In this document: positions 57,896 to 64,000 of the stretch, in pieces
Position numbering within the stretch: position 1 is the stretch's first letter
How the letters are laid out: each line of letters opens with the position of its first letter
From: Siderastrea radians
Lineage: Eukaryota; Cnidaria; Anthozoa; Scleractinia; Rhizangiidae
NCBI GenBank assembly: GCA_964017195.1
Contig: OZ024895.1
Location: 8,428,001 to 8,492,000 of the forward strand
Length of the DNA stretch: 64,000 nucleotides
Direction of reading: 5' to 3'
Made by a program: the position numbers and the translations under genes
Notes under the pieces: model-generated
What the model saw: only the letters and a program-made list of their open reading frames with translations
Told to the model about the DNA's origin: nothing
The model's database searches: none

Positions 57896-59200
57896 GGTAA
57901 TGTTTCTCTAAACAACAAAAACAAATATTTAAATATAATAGTGTTAAAAATTGCGCCGAGAACATAATGCACATCCACTTGCCTTTACTTTTACTTAGGA
58001 ACAAGTTTAATGGGCGCTGGAAGATTCAGATTCCGTTGCAATTGTAGTAAAATTGCTGAATTTTGCAGAGTCAACTGACCATCAACGGCTGCTCAAAAGT
58101 AATGGACTTAAGAGCCAGTCCACGAGAGGTTCAAAGATTTTTGGAAATGGTCAACAACAACCCTATCTCAAACTTTGCTTGCTGAAAGCTAGTCATGAGC
58201 CAGGAATCAAATCGACATTATTTTGCCTTCTTATACTAATGTGGTCACGTGACCGGCAATTTAAGTTTGACCCCCTGGGGAGCAATTTTGGCTCAAAAAA
58301 TTCCAAAACTTACCAACTTTGCATGTCTCTTGTCAAAACAAACCTTAGCCAATCATAAATCAAATGATGTTTCTTTATTAAACTGACCTTCTTCTTTATA
58401 AAAATAGTAATATTTCTTTCACACTCTTCTTATCAGCTGAACAATAATTTTCAACAGAGAGTGTGGTTTGGAAGATTTGAAAAAGTGCCAATTTTACCAA
58501 ATTTCAACGGAATTTTTTTCTATGTAGTAGACAAGATCTATAGTTAATCTGCATTTCACAAAAGAGCCCGGCAAAGGATTGAACTTAAACATTATCGAAA
58601 AATCTTTGCGGGCAATTCACTTTTAAGCTTCAATATAGCTTATGCAAAATTGACATTTTCCAAAAATAGACATATCTGCTGAGGGACAAATGGGCCACGT
58701 TAAATCAGCTTTTAACACTTAACAAATACATGAAACCTGTTAAAGGGTAAACCACAGGCTACCAAATTATACGGTTATCGTTTGAGTCCTTTCACTGCCG
58801 CAGATTTTGCACATAAATGTTATGATTTCTGGTGAGTCAGGTGTGTATTATTTAATTTCCAGCAAAAGCTTACTTCAAGCTATTTTAATAAATTCATTTA
58901 GCTTTTCAGTGTTGTTTTCAATCATTCAGAATCTAAAATAAATTTATAGGCCATAAAAACAGACTGAAATGAGGCCCTGTTAGGGTTTTAGGATTATGGA
59001 TTGTTAGGGGTTTTTAGAGAAGGAATACGGATTATTGGTCACTAAATTTAAAGATTACGGATTATTTGTGTTGCATTTTAAAATTAAGGATTATTAATAT
59101 TATCAGTCATTATCACATCGACTACCTTTACATAAAAATTGTATTAAAAGGTCTTAACAGTTATAAAAAGAAGGACACATATTTTATCTCCAGTGAGGTC
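57896..59200. other. non-genic flank
   Basis: AT-rich. No supported gene. Around 58974-58989 GAGGCCCTGTTAGGG repeats the terminus of the 28233-31610 element, followed by GGATTATGGATT-type simple repeats. Confidence 0.5.
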
Positions 59201-59426
59201 TCATGGTCAAAATTCCGAGCCAAAGGATAATACTAATTCCGCTGAACGCAAGGCAAGAACTGAACCATGACACCAACATTAGCCTTAAAAAGGCTGACAA
59301 AGGAACTACAACTGTAGCTCTTAACATTGAGGATAAAATTAAAGAAGGTCAAACCCAGCTAGATGACAGGGAACACTACAGACCTCTTGTGAATCCTATG
59401 GTGGAGGAAATGAACCTAACCCGTAC

Positions 59427-61249
59427 GAAACCAGCAGATCGGCAACAGATCTGCAACAGATCTGTTTTGCCCAAAACAGATACAGTCTAATTTATTATCT
59501 GCGTGATCTGTTTTCAGTCTGTGTAGATGAAGTGAATGGATCATCTGCAACATTTTTTTGCCTGCAGACGACAAGGAGATAAAAAATAGATCTGCACTTC
59601 ATCTGTAAAGTCTGCAACATAAATATTTGTTCTCAGCCAGCCACATGCAGCCCAAATAATCCTAGTTCTTCCGTTATCTGCAGCAATTGTTTGCCTGCAG
59701 ATGAACAGCAGATGAATAATCAGCCAGATCAACACAGAATTGTTTACATTGATACAGACTCTTAATACACTGGGACAGATTCTTGCATAACTGAAACTGT
59801 GTAGCTCAGGCAGAAACTATAACTTAATAAAGGGGATTTAAAGTCATTTATTTCCTCCGTTGAGTGCAACGAAATCCATACCATGCAGCTGTTTAATGTA
59901 TCTGTTAGCTGATACTTGACTATAATAAAACCGGAACATAATTAGCTCCACTTAACGGCGTCCAATCAGAACAACTGTCACTGTGAAAGATAAAACATTT
60001 TCAAAGGTCGGGCGCCAAAAAAACGATTCCATTTAGTAAACAACAAAGAGAAATGGCCTAGGCAATGTGTTGAGGACCAAAGAAGACCAATACTGGTATG
60101 TTCCTTCAAAACAGAGGGGAAAGAAGATCAGCCTCAGATTAGGTCACCTTGTATCCAACCAAAATGCTTAAGACTGGGTGAGCTATAGCTAGCTAAGGTC
60201 ACATTTTTTATTTTAACGTTAGGGGTACCGTAAAGTTAGCGACTGCAAGAAACAATAATTTTTTCTTTTATAAGATGCACAATTTCTTGATGAAACAACT
60301 TACCGGTAATTCATTTTACACTGCACTAAACTGCAAAACTAACTGCTAGTCAATGTTTATATACAGCCTAAGTGATGTAAGCATACCTCCAGTCAGTCAG
60401 TGTTTCATGAGACGTGTTGTGCCAAATATGTGTAAGAGAATGCCTCTATTATGTCTGTTAATTCCTCCGATGGACACCATTTAGCAGGGTTTTAAGTTCG
60501 CTTAAAAAGTCTATTTCTTACACGGTAAGATAGTTGAATGTTAAGTTATAGTCATATCTCTTTAACGTTGTTTTTCACTGTTGCAAATCCAGTTTCTGCC
60601 CATAACCGTTGCCATGTTGTCGTCTATAGTGGAACCATCATGCTGATTAAGGAAGTGAATATTAACTGAGCATGCAATCAAAAAACGTGGCACACTTGTT
60701 TGGTACTCTGTAGCATTTTTTGTCACTTGCTTCTCTGTCTGAGAATTAACCTGCATGCAGGTCTCATTAGGATTGCATGGAGTAAAATTTAAAAACTACC
60801 ATCTTGTGAACTTAACATCTAAAATAGTTTAGCCATTTTATTCACTGTCTGTCAATATTTTGAATGTTTGAAATGATTAATGTTTCCCTTGCATATTTGT
60901 AAATATTTGAAATGTCTGAAATGGTATTTTGGTGCAAAACAAACCCTCTTGCCTGACAATCACTTTATAAACATTATTTCATTGGTGTATTTTGTCTGCT
61001 TTTCATCTGCAGTACCCATCCGTGTCTGGAAACGTCTGCAGTTTCTAAAGCACTGCATGGGGATCAAGGGAGCAGATGTTCTGCAGATTAAAGCAGTATG
61101 CAGACATTCTGCAGATATTCTGCAGACATTTTGCAGACATTCTGCAGATATTCTGCAGATGATCTGCAGAGAATCTGCGGATCATCTGCAGATCTGCTGC
61201 ATATTTGCTAGCAGATCTGTGGCAGACTGAAAACAGATCTGCTGGTTTC
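59427..61249. mobile_element. 1.8-kb TIR element with subterminal AGATCTG repeats
   Basis: Ends GAAACCAGCAGATC and inverted GATCTGCTGGTTTC. Subterminal zones are packed with CAGATCTG, CTGCAGA and TTCTGCAGA motifs (59440-59760 and 61070-61240), as in elements with clustered transposase sites. No clean target duplication, and no transposase. Inserted in the Penelope-like RT. Confidence 0.6.
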
Positions 61250-61738
61250 CTACGGGAAGAGTTCAACTGCTTATTAGCGAACTCTACCTTGGAAACCTTA
61301 TAGATGAAATGACCAAAACATGGCTTTGTCAAACACCATAGCTGCCCCATAATTCCAATATTCCACACCCTATCAAGGATACACAAACCAGCCCGACGGC
61401 CAGTCGGGAAACCTATTGTATCAGGCTGTGATGCCAGGCCCAGTTGCAACAGAGAAACTATCATCATTCGTTTATAAACTCCATCAGCCTATAGCACAAC
61501 AACAAAAGTCCTGTCTGAAAGATACGACTCACTTCATCAATTTCTTAGAGAAAACGAAGGTTCGAGAAAACACAATCCTTGTGAGCTTATGTACATTATG
61601 AGCTTATATACAAATATACCACAAGAGGAAAGGATAAACATAGTGTGCAATGCATACAAAGCAATTCACGGAAATGAAAGTCCTATCAACAAATGTCTAC
61701 TGCAAAGAGCGCTCAAACTTATCTTAGTGGAGAACTCC

Positions 61739-63369
61739 GAGGGTCCACAATAGGTTTGGCGGGATGCAGGATTTGGCTAATTTTTGTGGCGATATTCGGG
61801 ATGGGAGCTGAAAACAGGAGCGGGATGCGGGAATTTCAATTATGAGCGGGAGTGGGATTTTGTGTTTTTGGAGTCGGGATGCGAAAATCGCAAGGGAAAA
61901 GTAGCGGGATACGGTATTTAAGATTTTACGAGACTGCACGATTTTATCCTTTGTGGTATGAAGTGTGTCGGCTTTCAAGTAATAAATCGGCCAAGGCAGA
62001 GTAGCCAGAATGTCAAACTAGTATGAGTCTTTTTGTGGTGATCCCAGGCATTTCTATTCTGGTCACTTTCATAACAAGGAAGGGGTATCAAGGCATTTCT
62101 TGGCCTTGTCCTTTCTATTGGGCGTTGTTGGAACAGCTATGGTTAGTCTTGCCGGTATGGCAACACCAGCGGACAGTAATGTGACCACGGTCGCCGAAAA
62201 CGAAGTATTTGACATCATAAATTTTGTTGCTATATATAATGAAAGAGTACGAGCAGGAATACCTTTCTTCGAAAAGAATACTCCAAGTAGAGATTTTCTG
62301 AAGGTTAGTAAAGACACTGAAAGCTTTGAAATAAACTGTTAGGTGAGTCGACTTTTTAAAATCTTTTCTACCTTTCATTTTTGCAGACCTCATAACTGGA
62401 CCGATCTTGTATGACCTTTGTGCTCCTAACCTTGTCTAAGGATACAGCCCATTTTTATACAGCTAGGTGTAGAGAACACTTATTTGTCTAAGGAACGCAC
62501 CGACCTTCAGATCAAAACCACGACGGGCCAACCACTGCACAACTACCCCTTCTTTTAAAATTTTGAACAGAATGAGGGTCATGTCATAAAGACATTCAGT
62601 GGTTGTCTTCCAAAAAAGCAGGACTGAGAATATCATAACAATTTTTGTCAATCTTTACTTTTTACTGATACCTGGACAAGATAAGGTAAAACAGAATAAC
62701 ACAAAACACACGTTAGGGTCATTAATGGCGATATCGAGACCACAAAAACGTCGACCATAAAACGTGTTTTTCTGCTATCCGTCGTACAAAAAACTTGTCT
62801 GCTATCCGTTGTATAAAAGATATGTGATGTTCTCATCACGAGTATAGAAAACTATTTCAAAATTTGAGCGGCGGGGTCGGAATTTCAACGTAAAGAAGGG
62901 CGGGACGGCGGGATTAAAGAGGCATAGTCACGAGGATTTCGAAGGATTTCGCGAGGATTTTCGGTCAAAACTGTGCTAAAATTATAGGTAGCTAACTTTA
63001 TCCATGCCCAACATTGTGCCTGAACATTTAAAGGAACATATTAACTAAATTTCATTAAGAGAAAACAAACCATGACCATTTAATATCGATTTAATGTCAA
63101 CACGCTGAAAGAATTTGAAAAGTTTAGCCTAATTTTTTCAAATTGCAATCTATTTCCATCCGTGCCATCCGTAGCAACAGACGACAGAAAATAGTTTCAG
63201 TGAAGTAATATAGTCTTTGGTAACAAAACTATACCATTATTTGTGGGCGTTTATTGATGTGCGGACATATTTTTGATTTTTAAAGTGAACTAAAATAGCG
63301 TGACTGTGCCCCTTTAACAGGAAAAAATAGGCGGGACGGCGGGATCTGAGAACCCAATTGTGGACCCTC
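61739..63369. mobile_element. 1.6-kb TIR element with 6-bp duplication
   Basis: TIRs GAGGGTCCACAAT, flanked by AACTCC at 61733-61738 and 63370-63375. Subterminal GGCGGGAT-rich sequence at both sides. A short ORF at 62100-62342 is unrecognised. Inserted in the Penelope-like RT. TIR start and duplication length resemble those of the 28233-31610 element. Confidence 0.65.
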
Positions 63370-64000
63370 AACTCCATCTAATGGGGAAAACTACCTACAA
63401 ATACATGGAACTGCCACGAGCACCAACTGAAAATGGCGTTGCTTTTGCAAATATTTTCATGGTTAAGGTAGAAACAGAGAACTTAAAACAAAGCGCTTTA
63501 AAACAACTTGTCTGGAAACGATTCATTGATGATATCTTCTCCCTCTGGGACACAGCCAGAAAACAAATTACACAGTTCAGTTTAACAAACACCATCAAAA
63601 AAAATATAAATTTGCGGCTGAAGTATCCGAAACAGAAACAAAGTTCTTGGACACTACTGAATACAAAGGCGAAAGATTTAAAACCGAGTTGGTGCTAGAT
63701 GTACACAACCACTAAACATTTCAGTACACCCATTTTTCAACTCGCCATCCATCCGGAGTAAACAGAGGCTCTAAGACTACTCAGAACTAAACATTAACAT
63801 TATTTGAAATGAGCATCACGAACTTCAAACACATCTTCTTGAGAGAGGATACACAGAGAACTTCCTTCAAACAACCCCCTTAGAAGTTACTTTTAAAAAC
63901 AGAAATCAAGCACTCTGACAAAAATATAAAAACAAGAAAATCTTCACTCAGCCCTTTGTAATGCAATATTACCCAGCAGCGCCGAACGTAAAACCAAGAA

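Larger units (their letters stand above)
59203..64000 (+). pseudogene. Penelope-like element reverse transcriptase, broken and interrupted
   Basis: Fragments in order: 59260-59427 (KKADKGTTTVALN, DREHYRPLVNP); 61250-61738 (a HKPARRPVGKPIVSGC-type block around 61380, then FVYKLHQPIAQQQKSCLKDT and a YTNIP-like region); 63370-64000 (VAFANIFMV, then KRFIDDIFSLW with the catalytic DD, and TQPFVMQYYPA at the edge). These are the RT blocks of Penelope-like elements. Two TIR elements and several frameshifts disrupt it. The 3' part, including any GIY-YIG domain, lies outside the window. Confidence 0.7.

Noticed and set aside
58053..58358. 101-codon plus-strand open frame
   Set aside because: No motif, no neighbours of the same kind, composition like the surrounding non-coding DNA.
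62100..62342. 80-codon open frame in the 61739 element
   Set aside because: No recognisable domain and no start context; kept only as a mention in the element entry.

Overview
The window is eukaryotic nuclear DNA, most likely from a cnidarian and probably an anthozoan. The evidence is spliced exons of an Ig/SEA-domain surface protein on the minus strand, eukaryotic tRNA genes, and a dense population of metazoan-type mobile elements. There is no bacterial gene organisation. Taxonomy is inferred from family composition only.

Layout. 1-3497: non-genic DNA with small inverted-repeat elements and an AAT microsatellite. 3498-14970: element A, an AT-rich Maverick/adintovirus-like provirus, all genes on plus: small basic protein, double-jelly-roll capsid protein, pX-like protein, adenain-type protease, zinc ribbon, parvovirus-type PLA2, chromodomain integrase, Bro-N/VRR-NUC/zinc-finger protein, AT-hook/zinc-finger protein and protein-primed PolB. 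PolB is split by a 1,455-bp element (13205-14659) with a perfect 8-bp target duplication. 15041-16925: inverted and tandem repeats. 16925-25990: a 96-bp satellite array interrupted by a 2.6-kb repeat called X1 here, a Harbinger-like MITE with TAA duplication, and a complete DIRS-type retrotransposon (gag, RT/RNase H/MT, tyrosine recombinase). 26177-35773: five minus-strand exons of a host Ig/SEA gene. Its introns carry a 3.4-kb TIR element with a broken NHL/SAP gene and a Ngaro-like tyrosine-recombinase element.

35842-57889: element B, a second, GC-richer and decayed Maverick of 22,048 bp, delimited by 112-bp TIRs and an identical 6-bp duplication TCAGTC. It keeps most of the adintovirus set: integrase, two penton-like paralogues, hexon-like capsid protein, adenain, FtsK/HerA-type ATPase, a two-TM protein, PLA2, several pX-like basic peptides and PolB. 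Unusual cargo: tRNA genes or relics next to both TIRs (initiator Met and Trp at both ends, Leu on the left), a SLOG-fold protein in an overlapping gene pair, a GRF zinc-finger protein, and a spliced minus-strand cysteine-rich gene whose introns resemble each other. X2, an inverted relative of X1, and a TTAA-flanked MITE lie inside B. 57890-64000: a Penelope-like retroelement broken by two TIR elements and running off the window edge.

How the genes work together. In both Mavericks, PolB would copy the genome from terminal repeats, the integrase would insert it, and capsid, protease, ATPase, PLA2 and pX genes form a virion module. Element A looks young: its ORFs are open and carry two classes of AT-rich promoter-like motifs. 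Its pX/protease, zinc-ribbon/PLA2 and PLA2/integrase pairs are each offset by -1, with an in-phase slippery heptamer near each junction. Element B has about ten in-frame stops and several frameshifts, so it is a fossil.
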